In this document: one piece after another, positions 15,993 to 24,661 of the stretch
Numbering within the stretch: position 1 is the stretch's first letter
How the letters are laid out: each line of letters begins with the position of its first letter
Assembly (NCBI RefSeq): GCF_042652185.1
Contig: NZ_JBHSIX010000002.1
Reading direction: 5' to 3' (one strand)
DNA from: Actinacidiphila fildesensis
GTDB lineage: Bacteria > Actinomycetota > Actinomycetes > Streptomycetales > Streptomycetaceae
Length of the DNA stretch: 64,000 bases
Notes under the pieces: model-generated
Told to the model about the DNA's origin: nothing
Seen by the model: only the letters and a program-made list of their open reading frames with translations
Databases searched by the model: none
Made by a program: the position numbers and the translations under genes

Positions 15993-18900
15993 CTAGTCGA
16001 ACCAGCGGGCGCGGGCCAGTTCCTCCGTGCGGGACGAGTCCTCCAGCAGCGCCGCGAGCTCGAAGCGGCGCTGCCACTGCCCCGCGGCCCACGCCAGCCC
16101 GGCCGCGACACCCTCGACGGTCGCGGCGTGCAGGACGCCGTCGACGTAACGCCAGTCCAGCTCCGTGCCGCCCGCCACCACGAGCTCCTCGTGCTCGACG
16201 TACGACCGGGGAGCCGTCGGCAGCAGCTCGTGCACGGCCGCCGGGACCTCGTGGGTCTCCCCTTCGGAGACCACCGGCGCGTCGTACGCCTCGCTCAGCC
16301 GGCGGACCTGGAACAGCTCCGCCAGATCCCCCGCCCGGTACGGCGGTACCGGCAGCAGCGGCTGCCCGGCGGCCAGCGGCAGCAGGTCCGGGGCGTCCGC
16401 GACCAGCGCGTCACCCGCGTCCACGACGCACACCTCGCCGTCGACGACGGCCCGCAGCTCGTCCGGCAGCGTCACCTGCTGAGGGTCGAGCGCGGCCAGC
16501 GCCGCGTACAGCCGCAGCAGCTGCGCGGAGGTCACCGGCCGGTCCGGGTCGGCCAGCCGCGCCAGCAGCTCGGCGCCGCCGCCCGGCTCGTCCAGCAGCG
16601 CCGACACCGTCGTCCGGACGCCCAGCGCGCGCAGCACCTGCTCGTCCACATCGACATCGGCCTCGTCGTACAGCCCCGCCAGCAGCGGATCGCCCCCGGC
16701 GGCCCGCAGACCGACCGGCCGGCGGCCGTCCAGCACGGGGTGGTCGCGCAGCCACCACGCCGAGTACGCACGCACCGACTCGGTCGTACCGTCCGGTAGC
16801 AGCACCCGTACGGGCGCGGTGATCGCGTCGCGCAGCGGCGGCCGGGACAGCATGGCCAGCGCCTGCGGCCACGCGTCGTCGTCGACCAGATCCAGATCCC
16901 GGACCGCGACGATCTCCGTGGCGACCGGCGGGACATCCGTCTCCGGCAGCCGGTCCAGCACGTCCTCGCACCACACGTCGACGGCGTCCAGCAGGCCGAC
17001 GTCGTCCGGCTCTGCCCAGTCGCTCTCGCGCGGCTCCAGCTCGTCCGGATCCAGCACCACGTCAGCCGCCCGCACCAGCGCGAACGTCGCCAGCACGCCC
17101 ACGGCCGTCAGCGGTTGCTCGCCCCAGCGGTCGGCCAGCTCCTGGTCCACGGGGGCGAGTTCGCCCTCCCGCAGCACCTGCTCCAGCGCGCTGCCCGGCA
17201 GCACCAGCTCGCCCGCCGGGGCCAGTTCGCCCTCGTCGTCGGGCAGCGCCAGCGCCCCCAGCCACGGCTCGTCGCCCGGCACGAGACCCGCCGCCTTCAC
17301 CAGCCCGAGCACGACCTCCGCCAGCTCGTCGGCGTCCAGGCCGTCCTCGTCCCAGATCTCCCCCGAATCCAGCGAACCGGCGACGGCCGCCCGCACCTGC
17401 GGGGTCGTCAGCACGGCGTTCGGCGTCGCGGACAGCGCGCCCAGCTTCTCCAGCAGCGGATGCACCGCCTCGGGGTCGGCCACCTTCAGCCCCAGCCGGG
17501 CCAGCGGCGCGAGGTCCACCCCGCCGTCGGGCAGCGGCAGCAGCACCTGGCGCGGACCGACGACCGTCCGGCCGTCCGCCAACGGCACCGGCAGGCCCGT
17601 CAGCCGGTCCGGATCCGTCCCGGCCAGCGCGTCGTACAGCCGGCGCCACCAGACCGCCGGGCGCTCGGCGCCCGCCAGCCGGTCGATCGCGTCGGCCAGC
17701 GACAACCGCGCCACACCCAGCGCACGCAGCTCCGGGCGGCGCTCAAGACTCGCCGGCAGCAGCGTCGGGAACACCTCGGCGAGCACACTGACGGCCTCCG
17801 CCTGCGCACCCTCCACGACCTCGGCGTCCACCGGCCGCAGCGCCTCGCCCTCGACCACCGGACCGCCGACCCCGCCGTCCCACCGGCCCTCCGCCACCTC
17901 GGGCGCGTCGCCGCTCATCGGCACCGCCACCGCCCGCGGCAGGAACGCCGTACGGGGCAAACCGGCCAGCACCTGCCGGCGCAGCTCCGCGTCCAGCTCC
18001 CCCTTGCCGAGCGGCCCCGGCACCAGGTCCACGATGCCGGCCCCGACCGGCTGCCAGTCGCGCAGCAGCTCCACATAGGTCTCGGCCGCCCGCGCGACCA
18101 GAAAGTCCGTCAGCGGACCCGGCGCGGCGTGCCGCCGGCTCGGATCCATCGGGAACGACGCGATCAGCAGCGCCGGCAGGCCCAGCGGCTCGTCCGTCGG
18201 CGTCGGGGCGTGCACCACGCCCGCCGTACGCGGCCGGCCCGGCGAACCGTCCCCCTCCACCGGCACCGCCCAGGTCACCGACCACACCGGCCGCAACCGC
18301 TCCTCCACCGGCCGGTCCGCCAGCAGCCCCGCCTCCAGCGGACCCGCCGCCGACGCCACCCGCCACCGGGTCGCGGCACCCGCCGCGCTGTCCTCCACGA
18401 GGACCGTTCCGTCGTCCTGACGCTGCGTCAAAGTCCTTACGCCGTCCGGCGTGTCGATCACGACCTCGGACAGCCCTGGCAGCGTCAGCAGCAGCGCGTC
18501 GTCGATCCCCGCCAGCAGCCGCTCCGCCAGATCCTCCGCGGCACCGTCCCGCAGCGGCAGCACCACGACCGTGTCGTACCCGTCCGGCGCGGAACCCTCC
18601 GCCGGGAACGGCAGCCGCAGCAGCGGCACATGCCCGTCCCGGCGCCGCAGCTCGTCCGCGAGCCCCGGCGTCTCCGCCGCCAGCGCCCTGGCCTCCGCCA
18701 GCGACCACCGCACACCCCCGGAGCGCCCGACCACCGCCGGCTCGTCACTCACCGCCAGCACCGACGCGAACCCCACGCCGAACCGGCCGACGGTGGTCTC
18801 CGCGTCCTCCCGCTTCGCCGACGCCCGCAGCGTCGACAACGACTCCACCCCCGCGGCGTCCAGCGGCGCCCCGGTGTTCGCCGCCGCCAGCACGGCGGGG

Positions 18901-19169
18901 CTGTCGCCCTCCGCCGCGTGCAGCGTCAGCCGCAGGCTGCCCCGCACCCCGGCCCGCACCGCGGCGTCCGCCGCGTTCTGCGCCAGCTCGACGACGAGCC
19001 GGTCCCGGTAGCCGCCGAGCGCCAGGTCCTCCTCGGCGTTGGCGTCCTCCCTGAACCGCGCCGCCGACGCCGCCCACGCGTCCAGCACCCCGCGGCGCAG
19101 CCGCCCCGTCCCGAAACCATCCGCCGCCGCTGCCCCGCCGGATTCCCGTACCGCCGCTGCGCCGCTCAC
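15993..19169 (-). CDS. Sacsin-like GHKL ATPase (large protein)
   Basis: A 1058-residue protein whose first 200 residues form a GHKL/Hsp90-type nucleotide-binding fold: helix ELAQNAADAAVRAG with the Mg-binding Asn, AAANTGAPLDAAGVESL, then GRFGVGFASVLAVSDE. This matches the sacsin N-terminal ATP-binding-like family of actinobacteria. The remaining 850 residues are acidic and Leu/Ala/Val-rich with no recognised domain. No signal peptide or membrane span, so cytosolic. Start GTG 19169 follows GAGGGAG. Its neighbour DUF3027 lies across a repeat-rich gap. A chaperone or quality-control role is possible, but unproven. Confidence 0.85.
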   Translation of the reverse strand: MSGAAAVRESGGAAAADGFGTGRLRRGVLDAWAASAARFREDANAEEDLALGGYRDRLVVELAQNAADAAVRAGVRGSLRLTLHAAEGDSPAVLAAANTGAPLDAAGVESLSTLRASAKREDAETTVGRFGVGFASVLAVSDEPAVVGRSGGVRWSLAEARALAAETPGLADELRRRDGHVPLLRLPFPAEGSAPDGYDTVVVLPLRDGAAEDLAERLLAGIDDALLLTLPGLSEVVIDTPDGVRTLTQRQDDGTVLVEDSAAGAATRWRVASAAGPLEAGLLADRPVEERLRPVWSVTWAVPVEGDGSPGRPRTAGVVHAPTPTDEPLGLPALLIASFPMDPSRRHAAPGPLTDFLVARAAETYVELLRDWQPVGAGIVDLVPGPLGKGELDAELRRQVLAGLPRTAFLPRAVAVPMSGDAPEVAEGRWDGGVGGPVVEGEALRPVDAEVVEGAQAEAVSVLAEVFPTLLPASLERRPELRALGVARLSLADAIDRLAGAERPAVWWRRLYDALAGTDPDRLTGLPVPLADGRTVVGPRQVLLPLPDGGVDLAPLARLGLKVADPEAVHPLLEKLGALSATPNAVLTTPQVRAAVAGSLDSGEIWDEDGLDADELAEVVLGLVKAAGLVPGDEPWLGALALPDDEGELAPAGELVLPGSALEQVLREGELAPVDQELADRWGEQPLTAVGVLATFALVRAADVVLDPDELEPRESDWAEPDDVGLLDAVDVWCEDVLDRLPETDVPPVATEIVAVRDLDLVDDDAWPQALAMLSRPPLRDAITAPVRVLLPDGTTESVRAYSAWWLRDHPVLDGRRPVGLRAAGGDPLLAGLYDEADVDVDEQVLRALGVRTTVSALLDEPGGGAELLARLADPDRPVTSAQLLRLYAALAALDPQQVTLPDELRAVVDGEVCVVDAGDALVADAPDLLPLAAGQPLLPVPPYRAGDLAELFQVRRLSEAYDAPVVSEGETHEVPAAVHELLPTAPRSYVEHEELVVAGGTELDWRYVDGVLHAATVEGVAAGLAWAAGQWQRRFELAALLEDSSRTEELARARWFD

Positions 19170-19757
19170 GTCGGTGTCTCCCTCGCCTCGCGTAATCCCC
19201 TGCCTGGGGAAGGTATCGCTTCATGCGCCTCCGGCGGACCTGGCGGGTAGGTCAGCCCCTGCCGACGGGGCGGTGCGGGACGCGGGTCCCGCGACACCGC
19301 CACGCCTGCGGCGGGCCGCACCGCCTCCGGCGGGGGGTGCACGTACGCGGGCCCCCGCGACACCGTCACGCCTGCGGCGGGCCGTTCCCCACCCCCGCCC
19401 CTTGCCTGCTGGCCAGGTCCGGACGGGCGGGTGCCCGCAGGCCCGTCGCGGGTACCGGTACGCGGACGCCCGCAGCGCCGTTGCGCCTGCGGCGGACTAT
19501 CCCCGCCCTCCCCCAACCTTTGCCGTCACGAATGCACGTCACAAACAACAGCCGCGCTCCCGCAGGCCGGCTGTAACGCGAAGGGACCGGGGCCGCCTGG
19601 GGGCGCCTCCGGCCGGAGGCTAGGGGAGGGGTTGCTCGAAATGCTGCCGAGCTATTTGTGGGCCGCTGGGGGCACCCCGGCCGGAGGTTGGGGGATCGTC
19701 AATAGTCGATTTCGAAGCCCCGGCCCGGAGGGCCCCGGCACCGGAGCCCTCAACGGC
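19170..19757. other. Gene-free, repeat-rich gap between DUF3027 and the GHKL ATPase
   Basis: About 590 bp without a supportable gene. It contains three copies of a GC-rich module (around 19301-19318, 19367-19384, 19475-19497) with core CGCCTGCGGCGG, a second module (19503-19542) with CCCCCAACC and GTCACGAATGCACGTCAC, and then one copy of the dispersed multi-stem hairpin. The same order occurs at 27.2-27.7 and 39.55-39.95 kb. Confidence 0.7.
19583..19742 (+). repeat. Dispersed hairpin repeat, copy A
   Basis: One of five related elements. The left arm ends CTCGAAATGCTGCCGAG, then CTATTTGTGGGCCGCTG; the right arm reads AATAGTCGATTTCGAAG. The apical loop carries an extra roughly 30-bp insert (19666-19694) not found in copies C, D and E. 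The outermost arms contain GGGACCGGGGCC and GGGCCCC-type ends. Confidence 0.75.
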
Positions 19758-20663
19758 CTAGGAGTGACCCAGCTCCTCCGCCGGCGTCGACTCCTCCACC
19801 GACCCATGCCGATCCGGATGCAGCACCAGCGGATCCACCTCATTGATCTCGTCAAGAGTCATCGGCGCCGGCACCGGCGGCTTCGGCATCACCGCCGCCT
19901 CCGAGTGACCCCCGCACCCGTACCCGAGCGACACGACACGCCCGTCCGCCGGCGAGAACTCGTTCGCGCAGATGCCGAACGCCTGCCGCAGCGAGCCCGC
20001 GATCGGGACGAAGAAGCCGCAGCTGAGGCAGTTGGCCGGGGCCGCCTGGGCCATCGGCGTCTTGGGGCCGAACTCTTCCTCCCAGCGGTCGGCCGCGGCG
20101 TGCAGGCCGAACCGCGAGAGGACACGCCGGCGGCCCATCCCGATTTCCCCGGCGATCGCGCCGATGCTGCCGATCGCGGGAAGCGCGGCCGCAGGGCCGG
20201 ACAGCTCGGCGTCCTCGGCCTCGACGACGTCGGCGAGCTCCTCCGACACCACGGAGTTCGGCAGCGGCGCGTCCTCGCCGCTCCATCCGGGTTCGAGACG
20301 GAGATCGTCGGACTCGGTCGGCAGCAGGTCGCCGGGCCCCATGTCACCCGGCCGGAGCCGCTCGCTCCACGGCACCCACTCGGGGGCCAGGATCGAGTCG
20401 TCGCCGGGCAGCAGCACGGTCTCGTCGATGGTGATGTTCTTGGCGCGCGAGGCCCGCGTGAGCGTCGTGGCCCAGCGCCACCCGCGGTACGCGGGTTCCT
20501 TGCAGGCGAAATAGTGAGTGACGACGCGGTCGCCCTCGGCGACGACGCCAAGATGCTCGCCGACCGATTGCGGCCCGGCGGCCTCCTCGGTCACAGCCAG
20601 CGCGACATCGACCGCCTCGGCGCACAGGCGGTCTGGGGTACGGCTTCGCATCGCAGCACTCAC
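19758..20663 (-). CDS. DUF3027 protein
   Basis: A 301-residue protein of the actinobacterial DUF3027 family; function unknown. The N-terminal half is basic/aromatic (VVTHYFACKEPAYRGWRWA); the middle contains a possible zinc site, NCLSCGFFVPIAGSL ... GICANEFSP ... GYGCGG, followed by a C-terminal acidic tail. Start GTG 20663 (ATG 20651 is an alternative). A perfect 12-bp palindrome lies just upstream. No membrane segments. Confidence 0.88.
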   Translation of the reverse strand: MSAAMRSRTPDRLCAEAVDVALAVTEEAAGPQSVGEHLGVVAEGDRVVTHYFACKEPAYRGWRWATTLTRASRAKNITIDETVLLPGDDSILAPEWVPWSERLRPGDMGPGDLLPTESDDLRLEPGWSGEDAPLPNSVVSEELADVVEAEDAELSGPAAALPAIGSIGAIAGEIGMGRRRVLSRFGLHAAADRWEEEFGPKTPMAQAAPANCLSCGFFVPIAGSLRQAFGICANEFSPADGRVVSLGYGCGGHSEAAVMPKPPVPAPMTLDEINEVDPLVLHPDRHGSVEESTPAEELGHS

Positions 20664-20664
20664 A

Positions 20665-20676
20665 AGAATCGATTCT
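20665..20676. promoter_or_regulatory. 12-bp perfect palindrome before the DUF3027 gene
   Basis: AGAATCGATTCT begins two bases upstream of the GTG start, overlapping the ribosome-binding region. Could be an operator; AT-rich for this genome. Confidence 0.35.
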
Positions 20677-20852
20677 CTCCGTTACGCCGTCTCACGTGTG
20701 CGCCGCCGGAAGCGGGCGGGGGCCAAAACGGAGCGGACCTGCGGACCGCGTCGACGCTTCTTTCCCTACCCGAACGACCTCGGGCGCACCTGTTGGCACC
20801 CATTCTGCGCGATCGCACGCTACCCGTGCGCACCGCGTGCGCAAAGGAGGGG

Positions 20853-20900
20853 GTGACAGGCAGCTCATTTGGGGCAGGATGGCCTTCGTGGCAAGCGTAG
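20853..20900 (+). other. Possible 15-codon upstream ORF overlapping the MFS start
   Basis: AAAGGAGG, the best Shine-Dalgarno match around, precedes GTG at 20853, which opens MTGSSFGAGWPSWQA and stops at 20900. This frame overlaps the ATG (20879) of the next gene out of phase, so translation of the leader could feed or block that start. Could also be chance. Confidence 0.35.
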
Positions 20901-22309
20901 TGACGTCCGGCCCGGGGCCCCTCCGCAGGGCAGGACGCGCCCTGGTGAGCGCGGCGCGGCGGTCCGGTGGGGCCGTGCGCCGCCGCATTCGGCGGTCCAC
21001 GCACGCCCACGGGGCGGGCGAGTCCGGACTCGCGAAACTGATCGAACTGCACGCGGTGAATTCTGCGGGCGACATGTTGATCACGATCGCTCTCGCCAGC
21101 ACTGTGTTCTTTTCGGTACCGACCGGCGAGGCGCGCGGCCGGGTGGCGCTCTATCTTCTGGTCACGATGGCGCCATTCGCGTTGCTCGCGCCGGTGATCG
21201 GCCCGCTGCTGGACCGGATGACGCACGGCCGCCGGGCCGCCATGGCGATGGCGATGCTGGCGCGGGCGGTGCTCGCCTGGACGATGGCGTCGGTGGTGAC
21301 GACGGCGGGCCTCGGCCTGTACCCGGCGGCGCTGGGCGTGCTCGTGGCGTCGAAGGCGTACGGCGTGGTGCGCAGCGCCGTCGTACCGAGACTCCTGCCA
21401 GGACAGACGACGCTGGTGAGGGCGAATTCGCGGGTCACGCTGGCCGGGCTGCTGGCGACGGCGATCGCGGCGCCGATCGGCGCCGGGCTGCACATGATCG
21501 GGCCGCAGTGGCCGCTGTACGGGGCGTTCGTGGTGTTCGCGGGCGGGGCGCTGCTGTCGATGTCGCTGCCGCACAAGGTGGACTCGGCGAAGGGCGAGGC
21601 GAAGGCGCGGTTCGCCGAGCTGCGGGCCGCCGACACGGGCGGTGCCGGCGACGGCATCGACACGCCCGGCGCCGGCCTGCCGGGCGACGGGCTGCGCGGG
21701 CCAGGACGCAAGCCGGGGCTGCTGGGCGTCGGATCGTCCGTGCTGCACGCGCTGCAGGCCAATTCCGGGCTGCGCGCGCTGTCCGGCTTCCTGACGATGT
21801 TCCTGGCGTTCCTGCTGCGCGAGCACCCGTTCAGCGGACTGACGCCGGCGTTCTCGCTGGGCATGGTGGCGGTCGCGGCGGGCGCGGGCAACGCGCTGGG
21901 GACCGCGCTCGGGGCGTGGCTGAAGTCCCGCGGCCCGGAGATCATCATCGCGATGGCGCTGATCGGCGCGCTCGCGGCGACGACGGTCGCCGCGCTGATG
22001 TACGGCACGGTGACGGTCGCGGCGGTCGCGGCGGTGGCCGGTATCGCTCAGGCGCTGAGCAAGCTGTCGCTGGACGCGCTCATCCAGCGCGACGTCCCCG
22101 AAGAGGTCAGGACGTCGGCGTTCGCCCGTTCGGAGACCGCCCTGCAACTGTCATGGGTCGTCGGCGGCGGGCTCGGGATACTGCTGCCGCTGATCGGTTC
22201 GCTGGGGATGGCGGTGGCGGCCGGCCTGGTGCTGGTGGGCTTCGTCCTGTCGGTCCGCGGCCTGATGGGCGCGGCCCGCCGCGGAACGGCCCGCCCGCGC
22301 GTGGCGTGA
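20879..22309 (+). CDS. MFS-type membrane transporter
   Basis: A 476-residue membrane protein with a 40-residue basic N-terminal extension, then about 12 hydrophobic spans (for example LLVTMAPFALLAPVIGPLLDR, GLLATAIAAPIGAGL, GIAQALSKLSLDALIQRDV). MFS fold, substrate unknown. The start is uncertain: ATG 20879 or GTG 20888; neither has a well-placed ribosome-binding site of its own, while a strong one serves the short upstream frame. A Gly/Asp-rich cytoplasmic linker (about residues 255-285) joins the two halves. Confidence 0.82.
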   Translation: MAFVASVVTSGPGPLRRAGRALVSAARRSGGAVRRRIRRSTHAHGAGESGLAKLIELHAVNSAGDMLITIALASTVFFSVPTGEARGRVALYLLVTMAPFALLAPVIGPLLDRMTHGRRAAMAMAMLARAVLAWTMASVVTTAGLGLYPAALGVLVASKAYGVVRSAVVPRLLPGQTTLVRANSRVTLAGLLATAIAAPIGAGLHMIGPQWPLYGAFVVFAGGALLSMSLPHKVDSAKGEAKARFAELRAADTGGAGDGIDTPGAGLPGDGLRGPGRKPGLLGVGSSVLHALQANSGLRALSGFLTMFLAFLLREHPFSGLTPAFSLGMVAVAAGAGNALGTALGAWLKSRGPEIIIAMALIGALAATTVAALMYGTVTVAAVAAVAGIAQALSKLSLDALIQRDVPEEVRTSAFARSETALQLSWVVGGGLGILLPLIGSLGMAVAAGLVLVGFVLSVRGLMGAARRGTARPRVA

Positions 22310-22338
22310 CGCACCGACGGCCGGACGGCCCGCCGCAC

Positions 22339-22398
22339 GACCTCCCGTGCCACCTCCCGCCGCGCGACCTCCCGCCGCGCGACCTCCCGCGGCGCGAC
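22339..22398. repeat. Tandem repeat, about 15-bp unit, four copies
   Basis: Units of the form GACCTCCCGCCGCGC follow one another between the MFS gene and the lipoprotein gene. Low-complexity; no function seen. Confidence 0.7.
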
Positions 22399-22439
22399 GC
22401 CACGCCGTACCCCCGCGCGGCGGGAAGCCGACCGCCCGG

Positions 22440-22445
22440 TAGCCT
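22440..22445 (+). promoter_or_regulatory. -10 hexamer, probable leaderless promoter
   Basis: TAGCCT followed by seven bases and the ATG of the DUF2771 lipoprotein; no ribosome-binding site. Confidence 0.5.
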
Positions 22446-22452
22446 CACCTCC

Positions 22453-22944
22453 ATGAGCATTCGCCGCGCTGCCGCCGCCCTCGGTGCCGTGTCCCTCGGG
22501 CTGGTCCTCCTCACCGCTTGTGAGAAGCCGACCCCGCTGGCGACCGTGACCGTGGGCACCAAGACCGTGACCACCGAGGCCACTGACAAGTGCTACGCCA
22601 AGGGCAAGAAGCTGCCGAGCGCGATCTTCATCGCGTGCCTGAGCGCCGCCCCCAAGCACACGATCAAGGTCAAGCCGGGTGAGAAGATCCGGGTCGGCGT
22701 CGACCCGTCCATCGGTGAGAAGGGCTGGCTGATCGCCTCGGGCGTGAACCAGAAGACGGACGTCCTGAAGGACGAGACGTACTGGACGCTCACCGAGTCC
22801 GCCGGGATCTTCACGGTCAGCGACCCGCAGACCGGCAGCTCGATGCCGCTCAAGAACGCCACGCTGAACATCGTCGGCAGTTCCGACGCCACTGCCGACA
22901 ACGTCTTCGGTGTCTGGCAGTTCAAGCTGGAGAAGGCCGCATAG
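22453..22944 (+). CDS. DUF2771 lipoprotein
   Basis: A 163-residue exported lipoprotein. The signal sequence MSIRRAAAALGAVSLGLVLL ends in the lipobox LTAC, so the mature protein is probably anchored by its Cys outside the membrane. The body (CYAKGKKLPSAIF, KVKPGEKIRVGVDPSI, VFGVWQFKLEKA) matches the actinobacterial DUF2771 family of unknown role. It ends 13 bp before mqnB and could share its transcript. Confidence 0.88.
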   Translation: MSIRRAAAALGAVSLGLVLLTACEKPTPLATVTVGTKTVTTEATDKCYAKGKKLPSAIFIACLSAAPKHTIKVKPGEKIRVGVDPSIGEKGWLIASGVNQKTDVLKDETYWTLTESAGIFTVSDPQTGSSMPLKNATLNIVGSSDATADNVFGVWQFKLEKAA

Positions 22945-22957
22945 CGGGTCCGCGGAG

Positions 22958-23620
22958 ATGCGTCTGCTGGTGGTGACCGCGGTGGCGGCGGAACGGGATG
23001 CCGTGACCGCGGGACTGTGCGCGGCCGCGCACCCCGCGGTGCACTGCGACGTGATCGCCGCAGGAGTCGGCCCGGCCGCCGCGGCGGCCGGCACGGCCAC
23101 CGCGCTGGCCTCGGCGGACTCCCCGTACGACCTGGTGGTCTCCGCCGGGATCGGCGGCGGCTTCCAGCCCGCCGCTCCCCTGGGGTCGGTGGCCGTCGCG
23201 GAGACCATCGTGGCTGCGGACCTGGGCGCGCAGACGCCCGACGGTTTCCTGCCCGTCGCGGAACTGGGCTTCGGAGTGAACGAGCACCGGCCGCCCGCCG
23301 CGCTGAGCGCGGCCGTGGCCCGGGCGCTGGGCGCGGTCCACGGACCGGTCCTGACGGTGTCCACGGTGACCGGAAGCGCCGAGCGGGCCGCCGAGCTGGC
23401 GGACCGCCATCCCGGTGCCGTCGTCGAGGCGATGGAGGGGTTCGGCGTCGCGGAGGCCGCGGCGGCGCACCGCGTACCCGTGCTGGAGATCCGTACGGTG
23501 TCGAATCCGGTGGGCCCGCGCGACCGCGCGGCCTGGCGGATCGGGGCGGCGCTCGCCGCGCTGACCGGGGCTTTCGGGAAACTCCCGGCGGCGCTCGACG
23601 GTGAGGACCTGGGGACCTGA
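22958..23620 (+). CDS. mqnB: Futalosine hydrolase
   Basis: Hydrolyses futalosine, releasing hypoxanthine and giving dehypoxanthine futalosine, in the futalosine route to menaquinone. The 220 residues show a nucleoside phosphorylase-like fold: MRLLVVTAVAAERDAV, VSAGIGGGFQP, and VEAMEGFGVAEAA with the active-site Glu region. ATG 22958 follows GCGGAG. It is one base ahead of mqnD, confirming the pathway assignment. Confidence 0.93.
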   Translation: MRLLVVTAVAAERDAVTAGLCAAAHPAVHCDVIAAGVGPAAAAAGTATALASADSPYDLVVSAGIGGGFQPAAPLGSVAVAETIVAADLGAQTPDGFLPVAELGFGVNEHRPPAALSAAVARALGAVHGPVLTVSTVTGSAERAAELADRHPGAVVEAMEGFGVAEAAAAHRVPVLEIRTVSNPVGPRDRAAWRIGAALAALTGAFGKLPAALDGEDLGT

Positions 23621-23621
23621 C

Positions 23622-24458
23622 ATGAAGATCGCGTATTCGCCCTGCCCGAACGACACCTTCGTGTTCCACGCGTGGGCGCACGGCCTGGTGCCGGACGCGC
23701 CCGCCCTGGACGTGACGTTCGCGGACATCGACATCACCAACACCCTGGCCGAGCAGGGCGCGGAGTGCGAGTACGACGTGCTGAAGGTGTCGTACGCCGT
23801 CCTGCCGTGGGTGCTGGACGAGTACGCGCTGCTGCCGTGCGGCGGCGCCCTGGGCCGCGGCTGCGGCCCGCTGGTGCTGACCCGCGACCCCATGAGCCTG
23901 GCCGGGAAGACCGTCGCGGTGCCGAGCGAGCGCTCGACGGCGTATCTGCTGTTCCGGCTGTGGGCGGCGGCCGAAGTGCCGGAGGGTATCGGCAAGGTCG
24001 TGGTCATGCCGTTCCACGAGATCATGCCCGCGGTGCGGGACGGCCGGGTCGACGCGGGCCTGGTCATCCACGAGGCGCGTTTCACGTACCAGCAGTACGG
24101 GCTGCACAAGCTCGCCGACATGGGCGAGCACTGGGAGGACACCACCGGCCTGCCGATCCCGCTCGGCGCGATCATCGCCAAGCGGTCGCTGGGTGCCGAG
24201 CAGCTGAACGCGCTGGCGGACGCGATCCGGACGTCGGTGCGGATGGCGTGGGACGACCCGGCGGCCTCGCGCGACTACGTGCTGGCCCACTCGCAGGAGA
24301 TGGACCCGGCGGTCGCCGACCAGCACATCGGGCTCTATGTGAACGAGTTCACGGCCGACCTCGGTGAGGACGGCTACGCGGCGGTCCGCGGCCTGCTCAC
24401 CCGCGCGGCGGCCGAGGGACTGGTACCGCCCCTCGGCCCCGACGCGCTGACGTTCTGA
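23622..24458 (+). CDS. mqnD: 1,4-dihydroxy-6-naphthoate synthase
   Basis: Converts cyclic dehypoxanthine futalosine to 1,4-dihydroxy-6-naphthoate in menaquinone synthesis. The 278-residue protein has a periplasmic-binding-protein fold: MKIAYSPCPNDTFVFHAWAH at the N-terminus (the SPCPNDT motif is diagnostic), LKVSYAVLPWVL, and the hinge region RVDAGLVIHEARFTYQQYGL. It starts one base after the mqnB stop (TGACATG), so translation is coupled. The other futalosine genes (mqnA, mqnC) are not in the window. Confidence 0.95.
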   Translation: MKIAYSPCPNDTFVFHAWAHGLVPDAPALDVTFADIDITNTLAEQGAECEYDVLKVSYAVLPWVLDEYALLPCGGALGRGCGPLVLTRDPMSLAGKTVAVPSERSTAYLLFRLWAAAEVPEGIGKVVVMPFHEIMPAVRDGRVDAGLVIHEARFTYQQYGLHKLADMGEHWEDTTGLPIPLGAIIAKRSLGAEQLNALADAIRTSVRMAWDDPAASRDYVLAHSQEMDPAVADQHIGLYVNEFTADLGEDGYAAVRGLLTRAAAEGLVPPLGPDALTF

Positions 24459-24480
24459 CGCCGCGAATCCCCCGCGACCC

Positions 24481-24661
24481 CTAGGGCGTGTTGCGAAAGT
24501 CCCGCCTGGCCCACGACGCCCGGCAAGCGCCCTCGCCGCGTTGTCCGGCTCGTCCACGTACGTCCAGTACGAGGACGACCCTCCGCCATGCGAGCGCACG
24601 CACCGGACGCCGTGGACCACGCCCTCCGGGCGAACGGCGCTACTTTCGCAACACGCCCTAG
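24481..24661. mobile_element. 181-bp MITE-like element with perfect 20-bp inverted ends
   Basis: CTAGGGCGTGTTGCGAAAGT at the left end is exactly repeated in inverse at 24642-24661. No coding capacity. The terminal CTAG may include a target duplication. The right end supplies the TAG stop of the cold-shock gene read on the minus strand. I recall similar GGGCGTGTTGCGAAAG ends in other streptomycete genomes, so trans-mobilisation by an IS transposase is likely (inference). Confidence 0.75.

Noticed and set aside
19301..19500. Repeated CGCCTGCGGCGG modules as a possible CRISPR array
   Set aside because: Units are irregularly spaced, spacers are not of equal length and there are no cas genes.
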